A stretch of 64,000 nucleotides of DNA from Microbulbifer hainanensis (GCF_014904735.1 NZ_JACZCR010000018.1:1-64000); one strand, 5' to 3'. Shown: positions 9,490-19,164, counted from the stretch's first letter. Numbers and translations are program-made. Notes: a model not told the origin generated them from the letters alone.

Positions 9490-12327
9490 ATGGAAAAAAT
9501 GAAATCCCCCTGGCTGCCCGCCACCCTGGCGCTGGCAGTGGCACTGACTGCGTGCAGCGAGTCCAAGCAGACACAATCGGCGGCGGAAAAAGCCAGTGCA
9601 CCGGCGGCGCCAATGGCTGCAGCCAAGATCAACACAGAAGCGCTGCAGATTCCCTATGAGAAATTCACGCTGCCCAATGGCCTGCGCGTGATCGTGCACG
9701 AGGACCGCAAGGCACCAGTTGTATCCGTGGGTGTCTGGTACCACGTGGGTTCAAAGGACGAGACTCCAGGACGCACCGGCTTCGCGCACCTGTTCGAGCA
9801 CCTGATGTTCAATGGTTCGGAAAACTACGACGACGAATATTTCAAACCCTTCGAGCTGGCCGGCGCCACTGGCATGAACGGCACCACCTGGCTGGATCGC
9901 ACCAACTACTTCGAGACCGTGCCCAGCAATGCACTGGACATGGCCCTGTGGATGGAATCCGATCGCATGGGCCACCTGCTCGGCGCCATCACCCAGGAGA
10001 AACTCGACGAGCAGCGCGGCGTGGTGCAGAACGAAAAGCGCCAGGGGGAAAACCAGCCCTACGGTAAAGTCGACGAGCGCATCCAGCAGGCTATCTATCC
10101 CGCCGGCCATCCCTACTCTTGGGAAACCATCGGCTCCATGGCAGACCTCAACGCCGCTTCACTGGAAGACGTGAAGACCTGGTTCAAGACCTACTACGGT
10201 GCATCCAATACCGTGCTGGTCCTGGCCGGGGATATCGATGTGAAAACCGCCAAAGAAAAGGTTGGCAAATATTTCGGTGATATTTCCGCGGGCGACCCGC
10301 TGATCAAGAAGAAAGCCTGGATTGCCAAGCGCGAGCAGAGCAAGCGCGACGAAATGTACGACCACGTCGCCCAGCCGCGCCTGTACAAGGTCTGGAACAC
10401 CCCGAATATGGGCCACCCCGACGCCGATGCCGTCAGCCTCGCCGCGGCGATTCTGGGCCAGGGCAAGAACTCGCGACTGTACAAGCGCCTGGTCTACAGG
10501 GACCAGATCGCCACCAACGTGAGCGCCTCCGCTGACGAGTTTGAACTGTCCTCGATGTTCAAAGTGATCGCCGATGCGAAACCGGGCGTCGACCTCGCTG
10601 TGGTTGAACAGGCCATCAATGAGGAAATGGCGCGCTTCCTGAAAGACGGTCCGACGCGGGAAGAATTGCAGCGGGTCAACATGAGTGAGTACGCCGAAGC
10701 CGCCCGCGACCTGGAGCAGGTCGGAGGCTGGAGCGGCAAGGGCGTGATCCTCGCCCGCGGTGAACTCTACCTGGACAATCCCAACGGCCTGCTGGATTCC
10801 ATCACCCACAAGCAGCAACTGGCACCTCAACAGGTACAGGCCGCCGCAAAGACCTGGCTCAGCAGCGGCGACTACAACCTCGAGGTAATGCCGTTCCCGG
10901 ATTACAAGGTGGCCGACAAGGGCGCGGATCGCTCCAAGCTGCCGGACCTGGGCAAGTTCCCTTCGGTCCCTTTCCCGAAACTGCAGACGGCACAGATGGA
11001 CAACGGCCTGAAAGTGGTCCTGGCCGAGCGCCACTCGGTGCCGGTGGTGGATATGTCCCTGCGCTTTGACGCGGGTTATGCCGCCGACCAGGGTAAGAAA
11101 CTCGGCACGTCGAGCTACGCGATGTCCATGCTGAAAGAGGGCACGGCAGACTTGAGCGCCCTGGCAATCAGCGCCCGTGAAGAAATGCTTGGCGCGCAGA
11201 TCAGCACCGGTGCCAACATCGATACATCGGTGGTGGAGCTGAATGCGCTGACCAGCAACCTTGATGACTCCATCGACCTGTTTGCCGACGTAGTACTGCA
11301 TCCGCAGTTTTCCGACGAGGAAATCGAGCGCAAGCGCAGCCGCTGGATTGCCTCCATCCAGCAGGAGAAAACCCGCCCGGTACAGATGGCACTGCGCACC
11401 CTGCCGCCACTGCTCTACGGAACGGATCACGCCTACGGCGTACCCCTGACCGGATCCGGCACCGAGGAATCCATCGCGTCGCTGACCCGCGACGACCTGC
11501 AGCAGTACCACCAGACCTGGCTGCGCCCGGATAACGCCACCCTGGTGGTCACCGGCGATATCACCATGGATACGCTGATGCAGAAACTGCAGCAGCACTT
11601 CGCCGACTGGCGCGCACCGCAAGCGGCAGTACCGCAGAAAAACCTGGCCAAGGTGGCTTATCCGGACGGCAGCAGCATCTACCTGATCGACAAGCCCGGA
11701 TCCGCACAGTCCATCATTATCGGCGGCCTGCTGGCGCCGTCCGACGGAATTGCCGACAGCGAAACGCTGCACATGATGAACGACATCCTCGGCGGCACCT
11801 TTACCGCGCGTATCAATATGAACCTGCGCGAGGAGAAACACTGGGCGTACGGCGCCTACTCCTTCCTGACCGGAGGCAAGGGCCAGCAGCCGCTGATGGT
11901 GTATGCGCCGGTGCAGACCGACAAGACCAGCGAATCCCTCGCGGAGCTGCAGAAAGAGCTGCACGCCTATGTCGGGGATGAACCGGCACAGGCCGAGGAA
12001 CTGCAGAAGCTGAAGGACAAGCGCATCAACGAGCTGCCCGGTCGCTTCGAGACCATTGCCGCAGTCTCCGGCGCCGTTTCCGGTATGGTGACCTACGATC
12101 GCCCGCTCGATTACATGGACGGCTATGCCGACCGCATCCGCAATATGGATCTGGCCAGCGTTCGCACCATGGCACAGGAAACCGTCAAACCGGATCAGTT
12201 CATCTGGGTTGTGGTTGGCGACAAGCAGAAAATCGTCGACGGCATTCGCGATCTGGACATTGGTCCGATCAATGAAATCGACGCCGATGGCAACCCGGTC
12301 AGCGCGACGGCAGTCAGCGGCCGCTAA
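9490..12327 (+). CDS. M16 family zinc peptidase, lipoprotein (two M16 units)
   Basis: A 945-residue lipoprotein: LALAVALTAC ends in a lipobox with Cys22, then a low-complexity Ala/Ser linker. The inverted zinc motif HLFEH (residues 100-104) and the downstream QNEKRQGENQPYG glutamate region mark the active N-terminal M16 unit; a second M16 unit from about residue 500 lacks the HxxEH motif, as in pitrilysin-like two-domain enzymes. It would degrade peptides in the periplasm or at the outer membrane. Isolated gene, with a start preceded by AAGGA. Confidence 0.93.
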   Translation: MEKMKSPWLPATLALAVALTACSESKQTQSAAEKASAPAAPMAAAKINTEALQIPYEKFTLPNGLRVIVHEDRKAPVVSVGVWYHVGSKDETPGRTGFAHLFEHLMFNGSENYDDEYFKPFELAGATGMNGTTWLDRTNYFETVPSNALDMALWMESDRMGHLLGAITQEKLDEQRGVVQNEKRQGENQPYGKVDERIQQAIYPAGHPYSWETIGSMADLNAASLEDVKTWFKTYYGASNTVLVLAGDIDVKTAKEKVGKYFGDISAGDPLIKKKAWIAKREQSKRDEMYDHVAQPRLYKVWNTPNMGHPDADAVSLAAAILGQGKNSRLYKRLVYRDQIATNVSASADEFELSSMFKVIADAKPGVDLAVVEQAINEEMARFLKDGPTREELQRVNMSEYAEAARDLEQVGGWSGKGVILARGELYLDNPNGLLDSITHKQQLAPQQVQAAAKTWLSSGDYNLEVMPFPDYKVADKGADRSKLPDLGKFPSVPFPKLQTAQMDNGLKVVLAERHSVPVVDMSLRFDAGYAADQGKKLGTSSYAMSMLKEGTADLSALAISAREEMLGAQISTGANIDTSVVELNALTSNLDDSIDLFADVVLHPQFSDEEIERKRSRWIASIQQEKTRPVQMALRTLPPLLYGTDHAYGVPLTGSGTEESIASLTRDDLQQYHQTWLRPDNATLVVTGDITMDTLMQKLQQHFADWRAPQAAVPQKNLAKVAYPDGSSIYLIDKPGSAQSIIIGGLLAPSDGIADSETLHMMNDILGGTFTARINMNLREEKHWAYGAYSFLTGGKGQQPLMVYAPVQTDKTSESLAELQKELHAYVGDEPAQAEELQKLKDKRINELPGRFETIAAVSGAVSGMVTYDRPLDYMDGYADRIRNMDLASVRTMAQETVKPDQFIWVVVGDKQKIVDGIRDLDIGPINEIDADGNPVSATAVSGR

Positions 12328-12756
12328 GCACTGCACTTTTCACCCGTCGCCGCCCAGCAGTGGCGGCGGGTTCCTCCCTGATCTCCCCTCGACAGAAATC
12401 CCCGATAAAGAAAGCTGCGCCAAAAGGTGTTTACGCACGGGCGGGTATCATTGGAAATAAGTCGGAAAAGAGTACGGCTGTACTAAAAATTTCTGCAGGC
12501 TGACATTATCTCAACGTGTTAACACGCCCGCTCCTCAGTCTATTTAGGCGCCATTCCACTTCTTCGATTTATTTTTGCCAATGCCATCACACCGGTGAAG
12601 TTTCCCATTTCACGACGTGGAATCAGCTGCTACTTTTCCAATTCCTCCACCAGAAGTCGGTACCATCGTGCGCAAGCGGTAACCAGACGTACATAGTGTA
12701 CTGGGTGGTCTGAACACTTATAAAAACTCTATCAGGCCCATTCGGGAGCTACTTAC
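12328..12756. other. intergenic region, no gene seen
   Basis: A 429 bp gap. A 7 bp stem CGCCGCC/GGCGGCG at 12348-12368 follows the M16 gene and may help end its transcript. Base composition drops visibly toward AT in 12480-12700, in keeping with a promoter region for the subtilase gene. Short open frames here look non-coding. Confidence 0.5.
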
Positions 12757-14313
12757 ATGAAGAAAACCCTTACGCTGTTCGCGGCCAGTGCCGTCGCGCT
12801 GGCAGTGTCCGCACAATCCAGTGCCGCGGACGATCGCTATATCGTTAAATTCAAGGATGGCAAAGGCGCCGCTGTTAAATCGCTGATGCAGAAAAACGGT
12901 GGCCGCAGCGCACTGGCGCTGGACAAACACAACGCCTTCGCCGCACACCTGCCGGCCCGCGCGCTGCAGGCCATGCAGAACAACCCCAACGTCGAGTATG
13001 TGGAAGCGGACGCAAAGCGCTATCTGTTGGCGCAGACCGTCCCCTACGGCATCCCCATGGTGCAGGCCGATCTGGTCAGCGACAGCATGGCTGGCAATCG
13101 CACCGTCTGTATCATCGATTCCGGCTACGATAGCGGGCACGAGGACCTGTCCGGCAACGCCGTGACCGGTTCCAGCGATCCCGGCGGCGCCGGCAACTGG
13201 TATGAAGACCAGGTTCACCACGGCACCCACGTCGCCGGCACCATCGCCGCGATGAACAACAGCGTCGGTGTGGTCGGCGTCATGCCCAATACCAACGTCA
13301 ACCTGCACATCGTCAAGGTGTTCGACGCGAGTGGCTGGGCCTACTCCTCCTCCCTCGTCGGCGCACTGGATACCTGTGTATCCAACGGCGCCAATGTCAT
13401 CAACATGAGCCTCGGCGGTTCGTTGAAGTCCCGCACCGAGGACCAGGCATTCGCCGCGGCCTATGCCAATGACGGCGTGCTGTCCATCGCCGCCGCCGGT
13501 AACGACGGCAACACCCGCCACTCTTACCCGGCCTCCTACGATGCCGTGGTTTCCGTGGCCGCCATCGACAGCAGCAAGGTCGTCGCCAGCTTCTCCCAGC
13601 AGACCGATCAGGTAGAGCTGTCCGGCCCCGGTGTCGGCGTCCTCTCCTCTGTGCCCACCGGTACCGGCCTCGCCACCACCCTGACTGTGGCCGGCGGCGA
13701 TATCGAGGCCTCCGCGATGGAAGACAGCCCGCAGGCGTCCGCCACCGGCGCCCTGGCCGATTGTGGCACCGCCGAAACTGCCTGTACTGCGGCAGCCGGC
13801 AAGGTGTGCCTGATCGCCCGTGGCAATATCAGCTTCGCCGACAAGGTACTCAACTGTCAGGCCGGCGGCGGTATCGGTGCCGTGGTCTACAACAATGAAC
13901 CCGGCATGCTGTACGGCACTCTCGGTGGCGTTGCGACGACAATTCCGTCCGCCGGTATCTCCGACACCGACGGTGCGGCCCTGCTGAACCAGCTCGGTGC
14001 CACAACCTCGCTGACAATTGCTCCGAGCAACTACGCCTACTTCGACGGCACCTCCATGGCCACACCGCACGTCGCCGGTGTCGCCGCGCTGGTGTGGAGC
14101 GAATTCCCCAACTGTGCTCCGGGTGAAATCCGCGCGGCCATGGACGCGACTGCCGAAGACCTCGGCGCGGCCGGCCGCGACAACGCCTACGGCTACGGTC
14201 TGGTCCAGGCCAAGGCCACTGTGGATTACCTCAGTGCCAACGCCTGTACCGGCACCAACCCCGGTGGCAGCACCGGCGGTGGCGGCGGTGGCAAAGGCGG
14301 CGGCAAGCCCTAG
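12757..14313 (+). CDS. secreted subtilisin-like S8 serine protease with PA insert
   Basis: A 518-residue secreted protease. Order: signal peptide (residues 1-24), I9-type propeptide (about 27-90), S8 catalytic domain with Asp121 in IIDSGYD, His155 in HGTHVAG, and Ser433 in DGTSMATPHVAG, with a protease-associated (PA) domain inserted at roughly residues 300-420. The C terminus is a 16-residue Gly-rich tail (GGSTGGGGGGKGGGKP), perhaps the remnant of a linker to a lost domain. Likely role: extracellular protein breakdown. Followed closely by a bidirectional terminator. Confidence 0.95.
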   Translation: MKKTLTLFAASAVALAVSAQSSAADDRYIVKFKDGKGAAVKSLMQKNGGRSALALDKHNAFAAHLPARALQAMQNNPNVEYVEADAKRYLLAQTVPYGIPMVQADLVSDSMAGNRTVCIIDSGYDSGHEDLSGNAVTGSSDPGGAGNWYEDQVHHGTHVAGTIAAMNNSVGVVGVMPNTNVNLHIVKVFDASGWAYSSSLVGALDTCVSNGANVINMSLGGSLKSRTEDQAFAAAYANDGVLSIAAAGNDGNTRHSYPASYDAVVSVAAIDSSKVVASFSQQTDQVELSGPGVGVLSSVPTGTGLATTLTVAGGDIEASAMEDSPQASATGALADCGTAETACTAAAGKVCLIARGNISFADKVLNCQAGGGIGAVVYNNEPGMLYGTLGGVATTIPSAGISDTDGAALLNQLGATTSLTIAPSNYAYFDGTSMATPHVAGVAALVWSEFPNCAPGEIRAAMDATAEDLGAAGRDNAYGYGLVQAKATVDYLSANACTGTNPGGSTGGGGGGKGGGKP

Positions 14314-14369
14314 TCAATAAAGCGGGCAATGCCCACCGGTACCGGCCTCAATGGCGGTACCGGCCAATA

Positions 14370-14395
14370 AAAAAGGGGCCTTTCGGCCCCTTTTT
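14370..14395. terminator. bidirectional intrinsic terminator
   Basis: An 11 bp perfect stem (14370-14380 with 14385-14395), A-run on the left, T-run on the right and TTTC loop. It sits between the convergent subtilase and 14416-14832 genes. Confidence 0.93.
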
Positions 14396-14415
14396 CGTGT
14401 CTGGTTGTCCGCCGG

Positions 14416-14832
14416 CTATTGATCGTTATCCGGTAGCACAGCTTCCTTCTGCGCGTCCCGCAACGCCTGCAGGTGCGCACTGGATTCCGCCGCGGTCTCC
14501 CGCGGCGGCGCTGCGCTTTGTACCGGCGCAGTCTTTCCCTCCCGTATCGCCCGCTCGGCTTGCTGTTCGGCCGAATAATCCGGCGCCAGCACCAGTTTCG
14601 GTGCATTGCTGTTGAAACCGATCAGTACCCAGATAAAAAACAGCAGGCACAGAAAGCGGATCACCAGGCTGCGATCGAGCAGCCAGTGCAGCTGCTCGCC
14701 GCGGCCGCGCAACAGGCGCACGCGGAAGAAGATATTCAGGGCCAGCAGTATGCAGGCAGTCACTACCGCCCAGGAGGCCAGTCCGCCGAGTGATGCCACC
14801 AGCCAGTTGGAAATCTGCGAATTGATTGTCAC
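14416..14832 (-). CDS. small membrane protein, unknown function
   Basis: A 138-residue protein with two membrane helices (about residues 17-38 and 58-75) and a polar, Gln/Glu/Ala-rich C-terminal tail from about residue 85. I do not recognise the family. The gene starts 14 bp after the end of the Band-7 lipoprotein gene on the same strand, so both are probably co-transcribed and the product may work with that protein in the envelope. Confidence 0.75.
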   Translation of the reverse strand: MTINSQISNWLVASLGGLASWAVVTACILLALNIFFRVRLLRGRGEQLHWLLDRSLVIRFLCLLFFIWVLIGFNSNAPKLVLAPDYSAEQQAERAIREGKTAPVQSAAPPRETAAESSAHLQALRDAQKEAVLPDNDQ

Positions 14833-14846
14833 AAGCCTGCCCCCGT

Positions 14847-15740
14847 TTAGCGGTCTTTGCGCGCGATGTGTTTGACCTGGTCACTGAACACCGCCTGCTG
14901 CAGGCCGATGGTGCCCAGCGCCTCCACCGGCACGAACACCTTGTTGTCGGACTCCGCCATCTTGTCGAGCACTTCGAGGGTGCGGTAGGCGAGGTATTTG
15001 TCGGTGACCGACTTTGCCAGGAGGTCATTGACCTCCTTCTGGCCGATGGCTTTTTCCCGGGCAATGGCGCGGTTCATTTTCTCCCGCTCCAGGTCGCGCT
15101 CCATCTGGATTTTCTGGATCTCGAACTGGGCCTTCTCCTGCTCGATCAGTTCACGGCGCTCGGCCGCGCGCTCCTTCGCCTCGGTGATCACCTTGGGAAA
15201 CTGCACATCCGCCAGGCCAAGGCGCCTGACGGCAATCGGCGTACCTTCGAGGGCCTCGGATACGGCGGTAAACAGCTCCTGGCTCAGCGCCTCGCGGCTG
15301 GAGGCAATTTCATTGATGGAGTACTTGGCCACCACGCGGCGCACCACATCGCGAATCACCGGCTGCGCATAGGTGTTGTATACATGCTGCACCGAGATAT
15401 TGTTGTTGGCCGGCGGAATACGGTCGAAAATATTGTCGATCATCGCGCGGTTGATGGCGCCGGTCATGCGCACATCGAAGCTCATATTCAACTGGTCTTT
15501 GGGCATGAACAGCTTGAATTTTTCCATATAACCGAAATCCGCAGTCGCCAGGGTGACCAGTTTGTCACAGTAGAAAAGGCACATATCCAGGCGGAACTTG
15601 GATGGCGGCACGGTTTCCGGCTTGTAGCCGTTCTTGGTCAAAATTTTGCCAACGTGGGCCGGCGGCACCTCTACGCGATCGGCACAGGCGCACAGGGTCA
15701 TTACAAAAGAAATTATCAGGATTCGGAAAATCAAGCGCAT
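14847..15740 (-). CDS. SPFH/Band-7 (prohibitin-like) domain lipoprotein
   Basis: A 297-residue protein. The N terminus MRLIFRILIISFVMTLCAC ends in a lipobox-like LCAC, so it is probably lipidated rather than anchored by a helix. The body is a Band-7 domain (about residues 25-190) followed by a charged coiled coil rich in Glu/Arg/Lys (about 195-260), the usual stomatin/prohibitin layout that forms ring oligomers on membranes. ATG 15740 is preceded by GGAG at 7 bases, which rules out the longer frame. Lipidated SPFH proteins act outside the cytoplasm if the lipobox reading is right. Confidence 0.85.
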   Translation of the reverse strand: MRLIFRILIISFVMTLCACADRVEVPPAHVGKILTKNGYKPETVPPSKFRLDMCLFYCDKLVTLATADFGYMEKFKLFMPKDQLNMSFDVRMTGAINRAMIDNIFDRIPPANNNISVQHVYNTYAQPVIRDVVRRVVAKYSINEIASSREALSQELFTAVSEALEGTPIAVRRLGLADVQFPKVITEAKERAAERRELIEQEKAQFEIQKIQMERDLEREKMNRAIAREKAIGQKEVNDLLAKSVTDKYLAYRTLEVLDKMAESDNKVFVPVEALGTIGLQQAVFSDQVKHIARKDR

Positions 15741-15900
15741 TGCGCAACTCCAGTTTGCAGCGTTTTGTTTATCGGCATTTAGTGTATCGCACTGCGCCAC
15801 GGGTCTGTACCGCCACGGCAGCCAAGGCGATTAGAGTTGTACAACGGAATTGTGATTAAATAGCGGCCCACAAAAACAACGAAGCAAATCGGCTCTCAGT

Positions 15901-16131
15901 ATGGAACTGGAATTTTTTACTGCCACCTTGTTCAATCTCGGCATTAACCTGCTGTATACCCTGCTCGCGCTGTTTATCGGTATCCTGGCGCTGATCACTA
16001 TCGACAAGAAACTGCTCAAGCACGTGGACATCGAAGCCGAACTCAAAAACGGCAATCTGGCCGTGGCCATCTTTGCTTCGACCATCCTCATTTTCGTTGC
16101 CCTGATCATTTCCTTTGGACTGAAAGGCTGA
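15901..16131 (+). CDS. DUF350 family inner-membrane protein
   Basis: A 76-residue protein with two membrane helices (about residues 10-32 and 54-73) joined by a charged loop with DKKLLKHVDIEAELKNGN, matching DUF350 (YjfL-like) half-units. DUF350 proteins often sit near SPFH/flotillin and PspA-type genes and are linked to membrane stress. Two bases separate its stop from the GTG of the transglutaminase-like gene; it is divergent from the Band-7 gene. Confidence 0.85.
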   Translation: MELEFFTATLFNLGINLLYTLLALFIGILALITIDKKLLKHVDIEAELKNGNLAVAIFASTILIFVALIISFGLKG

Positions 16132-16133
16132 GT

Positions 16134-16967
16134 GTGCGCAACTGGTTGATGACAATCGGTATCGGGATCGCGCTGGTTCTACCGGAACTTGCCCGCGAGT
16201 ACGGCAGGCACGAGCAGCTGCAGCGCGCTCGTACCGAGGAAACCGACCAGAAGATCCAGCAATTTGCCATCGGCGCACCCGCCGGCGGAAAGCTCATCAA
16301 GGATCGCCAGCGCGGCGTCGTGCGCGTGCAGGGTTCCAGCCAGCCACTCACCGAGGAATATGTCCAGCGGGTGGTGGACAAGCGCAGTGCCGCAGAGAGC
16401 GCCTACATGTCCGTATGGAACTGGCAGGGCATCCACTCGGCCACGGCGTCGGCCCGCGGCCTGGACAGCCACCACCACTTCGCCAACAGTTACCTGGTGG
16501 GTTTCAAGCCCTTCACAACCCGTGAGCTGTGGGTGCCCCTGTACACCCTGGCCATCCGCAAGGAATACCAGTACGACTACCAGCAATATGCCGGGCTCGC
16601 GGATATCTGGCAGACCTCCCGGCAGGCCTTCTACCAGAAGCGCGGCGATTGCGAAGACCATGCACTGCTGCTGGCGGACTGGTTGATCGAGCTGGGCGTG
16701 GACGCGCGGGTCGCGCTCGGCACCTATAACGGCGGCGGGCATGCCTGGGTGGTGGCCATCGTCAATGACAGGGAATACCTGTTGGAGGCCACCAGCAAAC
16801 GCCGCATTTCCAGCTGGAAGGCCCTGCCGCTGGCGGAACTGGCGGAGGGCTACGACGTGGAGTTCCAGTTCAACCGCCACTATTTCTGGGCCAAGAAAAC
16901 CTCGGCACCGACGCGTAAATACCGCGGCAATCAGTGGATCAGAAAATCCCAGTTTATCCGCAGCTGA
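16134..16967 (+). CDS. transglutaminase-like domain protein, membrane anchored
   Basis: A 277-residue protein with GTG start and a single N-terminal hydrophobic segment, best read as an anchor or uncleaved signal. The transglutaminase-like core has the Cys in KRGDCEDHALLLADWL and the His in GGGHAWVVAI, the two readable parts of the Cys-His-Asp triad. Such proteins act as cysteine peptidases or amide cross-linkers; here the target is unknown. It forms a two-gene unit with the DUF350 gene. Confidence 0.85.
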   Translation: MRNWLMTIGIGIALVLPELAREYGRHEQLQRARTEETDQKIQQFAIGAPAGGKLIKDRQRGVVRVQGSSQPLTEEYVQRVVDKRSAAESAYMSVWNWQGIHSATASARGLDSHHHFANSYLVGFKPFTTRELWVPLYTLAIRKEYQYDYQQYAGLADIWQTSRQAFYQKRGDCEDHALLLADWLIELGVDARVALGTYNGGGHAWVVAIVNDREYLLEATSKRRISSWKALPLAELAEGYDVEFQFNRHYFWAKKTSAPTRKYRGNQWIRKSQFIRS

Positions 16968-17121
16968 CCGCGCCAGCGTCCATAGCACCACCCCACCGCG
17001 GGCAAAATACCCACCGCACAAACGGCTCCGCCCGTCTCACCCGCAACGGCGATCGCTGGCATTGGCATAGTTAATGCTTCAGTCCCCTTGTTCATAAATA
17101 TAAAAATGAATAGGGGACCCG

Positions 17122-17946
17122 ATGGACATTCAAGAAGTTTCTCTGTTTATCCTGCTGCTGTGTTGCGCGGGACTGATCGCCGGCCTTACTTCCGGCCTGT
17201 TCGGTAACGGCGGCGGCTTCGTGGTGGTTCCGGCACTGCTGGCCGTGTTCCCCTTTATGCCCAACAGTACCCACGAAATCATGCGAGTGGCGGTGGGTAC
17301 CTCGTTGGCTTCGATCGTGATTTCCTCGGCGCGATCGGTCCAGGCGCACAGCCGCCGCGGCGCAGTGGACTTCAAAGTACTGCGGGACTGGTCGATATGG
17401 GTGCTGCTCGGCGTGGCTGTAGGGCTCTATATCGCGTCGTTTACCGAGAGCCGCAACCTGATCATCGTGTTCGCCACCGGTGTTCTGGTCTATTCCATTT
17501 ATTTCCTGTTTCCACATCTGTTCGACCGCTTCAAGGGCAAGCTCAACATGCCCACGGGCATGGCCCGCGCATCACTGGCGAGTTTTCTCGGCGGCTTTTC
17601 ATCACTGCTCGGTATCGGCGGCGGCACCATAACGGTGATGACGATGGTGTTGTGCAACAGACCGGTGCACCAGGCCGTGGCCACCGCATCCGGTATCGGT
17701 TTCCTGATCGGCCTGCCCGGCGCCATTGGTTTCCTGATCATGGGGCTGCACGAACCGGATCTGCCGTTCGGCTCCATCGGTTACATCAACATTCCGGCGC
17801 TGATCGCTATTTCTGCCTTTTCCGTGATTTCTGCGCCAATCGGCGCGCGCTGGGCGCACAGCCTCGACGAGGTCAACCTGAAACGGTTGTTCGGCCTCTA
17901 CCTGGTTCTGGTTTCAATAACGATGTACGCGAAGACTCTGAGTTAA
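17122..17946 (+). CDS. TauE/SafE-family sulfite/organosulfur exporter-type permease
   Basis: A 274-residue integral membrane protein with about eight helices. The TauE/SafE repeat appears twice: GLTSGLFGNGGGFVVVPAL near residue 25 and SFLGGFSSLLGIGGGTITV near residue 155. Members move sulfite, sulfoacetate or related anions across the inner membrane; the substrate here is unknown. GGGGA precedes the ATG. It ends 24 bp before the aminotransferase gene on the same strand, so they may be co-expressed. Confidence 0.9.
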   Translation: MDIQEVSLFILLLCCAGLIAGLTSGLFGNGGGFVVVPALLAVFPFMPNSTHEIMRVAVGTSLASIVISSARSVQAHSRRGAVDFKVLRDWSIWVLLGVAVGLYIASFTESRNLIIVFATGVLVYSIYFLFPHLFDRFKGKLNMPTGMARASLASFLGGFSSLLGIGGGTITVMTMVLCNRPVHQAVATASGIGFLIGLPGAIGFLIMGLHEPDLPFGSIGYINIPALIAISAFSVISAPIGARWAHSLDEVNLKRLFGLYLVLVSITMYAKTLS

Positions 17947-17970
17947 TGTAACAACCCAAGGGGAACGATA

Positions 17971-19116
17971 ATGACGAATAACATCAGCAGGCGGTTGTTT
18001 TTGGGCGGGGCGGCTTCGGCGCTGTCCGTGGCGGCCATGGGGGGCGCCAGTTCCGTGCGCGCCGCGACGGCACCACCCAAGGCGCCACTCTACGGGCCGG
18101 CGCCCGGTATTGCCAAATTGAATGCCAACGAAAACCCCTACGGCCCCAGCCCCAAAGCGCTGAAGGCGATCATGCAGGCGAGCCAGAAGGGCGCCTACTA
18201 CGTCAGCGACAGCGTGATGAAGCTGAAATCCATGATTGCCGAACGCCACGGCCTGACACCGGACCATGTGGTACTCGGTTCCGGCTCCAGCGCCGGCCTC
18301 ACCGCGGCGGCGATCGTTGCCGGACACAAAGGCAATATTCTCGGGCCGGACCTGTTCTGGGATACCACCGCCAAGGTTGTGGAAGTCCAGGATATCGGCA
18401 CCATCAAGCGACTGCCGAAGCTGGAATCCATGGCCATCGATCTCAAGGCCATGTACAGCGCCATCGACGACTCTGTTGCCATGGTGCAGGTCACCAATCC
18501 GAACAACCCGACCGGCATGCTGATCGATCCGGCGGCCATGCGCGAGTTCTGTATCAAGGCCTCCAAGAAAGCCACGGTACTGGCCGACGAGGCCTATAAC
18601 GAGCTGACCGACAATGGCGATGCCAACAGCGTGATTCCGCTGGTGAAAGACGGCCACGACATTATCGTTGCCCGCACCTTCTCCAAGATCTATGGCCTCG
18701 CCGGCATGCGCGTCGGCTACCTGATTGCGCAACCGGAGCGCATCGCCGAAATGCAGCGCTTTGGTATCGGCTGGTACGGACTCAACCAGGCGGGCCTGGC
18801 CGCGGCTATTGCCAGCTATGAAGACCACGAATTCATGGACTTCTCCCGTAACAAGGTCAAGGAAGCGCGGGAGATGGTTTACGCCGCACTGAAGGAGCAC
18901 GGCCTGACCGCACTGCCGTCTGTGACCAACTTTATATTCGTCGATCTGGGTGACCTGAACGCGGAAACCTTCCGTCAGGAAATGGCCAAGGAAAAGGTCT
19001 TGATCCGCGGTATCTACCGCGACTACACCAACTGGTCCCGCGTGAGCATGGGCTATCTGGAGGATGTGGAGCAGTACACCAAGGCCCTGCCAAAAGTGCT
19101 ATATCGCATGAGCTGA
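17971..19116 (+). CDS. PLP aminotransferase (HisC-like fold) with a Tat signal
   Basis: A 381-residue class I/II aminotransferase resembling histidinol-phosphate aminotransferase: LNANENPYGPSPKAL, QVTNPNNPTG, LADEAYNEL and the PLP lysine in ARTFSKIYGLAGMRVGYL (Lys239). The N terminus is a twin-arginine signal, SRRLFLGG with a hydrophobic stretch and an Ala-rich cleavage region near residue 33, so a folded, PLP-loaded enzyme would be sent to the periplasm. A true HisC is cytoplasmic, so this is probably not histidine biosynthesis. The substrate is unknown. Followed by a strong terminator. Confidence 0.88.
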   Translation: MTNNISRRLFLGGAASALSVAAMGGASSVRAATAPPKAPLYGPAPGIAKLNANENPYGPSPKALKAIMQASQKGAYYVSDSVMKLKSMIAERHGLTPDHVVLGSGSSAGLTAAAIVAGHKGNILGPDLFWDTTAKVVEVQDIGTIKRLPKLESMAIDLKAMYSAIDDSVAMVQVTNPNNPTGMLIDPAAMREFCIKASKKATVLADEAYNELTDNGDANSVIPLVKDGHDIIVARTFSKIYGLAGMRVGYLIAQPERIAEMQRFGIGWYGLNQAGLAAAIASYEDHEFMDFSRNKVKEAREMVYAALKEHGLTALPSVTNFIFVDLGDLNAETFRQEMAKEKVLIRGIYRDYTNWSRVSMGYLEDVEQYTKALPKVLYRMS

Positions 19117-19132
19117 TCCGTTTTTTCCGGAT

Positions 19133-19164
19133 AAAAAAATCCCCGCACTAGCGGGGATTTTTTT
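19133..19164. terminator. bidirectional intrinsic terminator
   Basis: A perfect 14 bp stem (19133-19146 with 19151-19164), loop ACTA, with seven A on one side and seven T on the other. It separates the convergent aminotransferase and TonB-receptor genes. Confidence 0.95.

Noticed and set aside
10159-12336. 725-codon minus-strand frame
   Set aside because: Shadow of the M16 peptidase gene, an effect of GC-rich codon bias; no signal or motif.
12718-14070. 450-codon minus-strand frame
   Set aside because: Shadow of the subtilase catalytic domain, which holds the whole Asp-His-Ser triad on the plus strand.
17971-19116. hisC of histidine biosynthesis
   Set aside because: The Tat signal and lack of neighbouring his genes argue against a cytoplasmic biosynthetic role.
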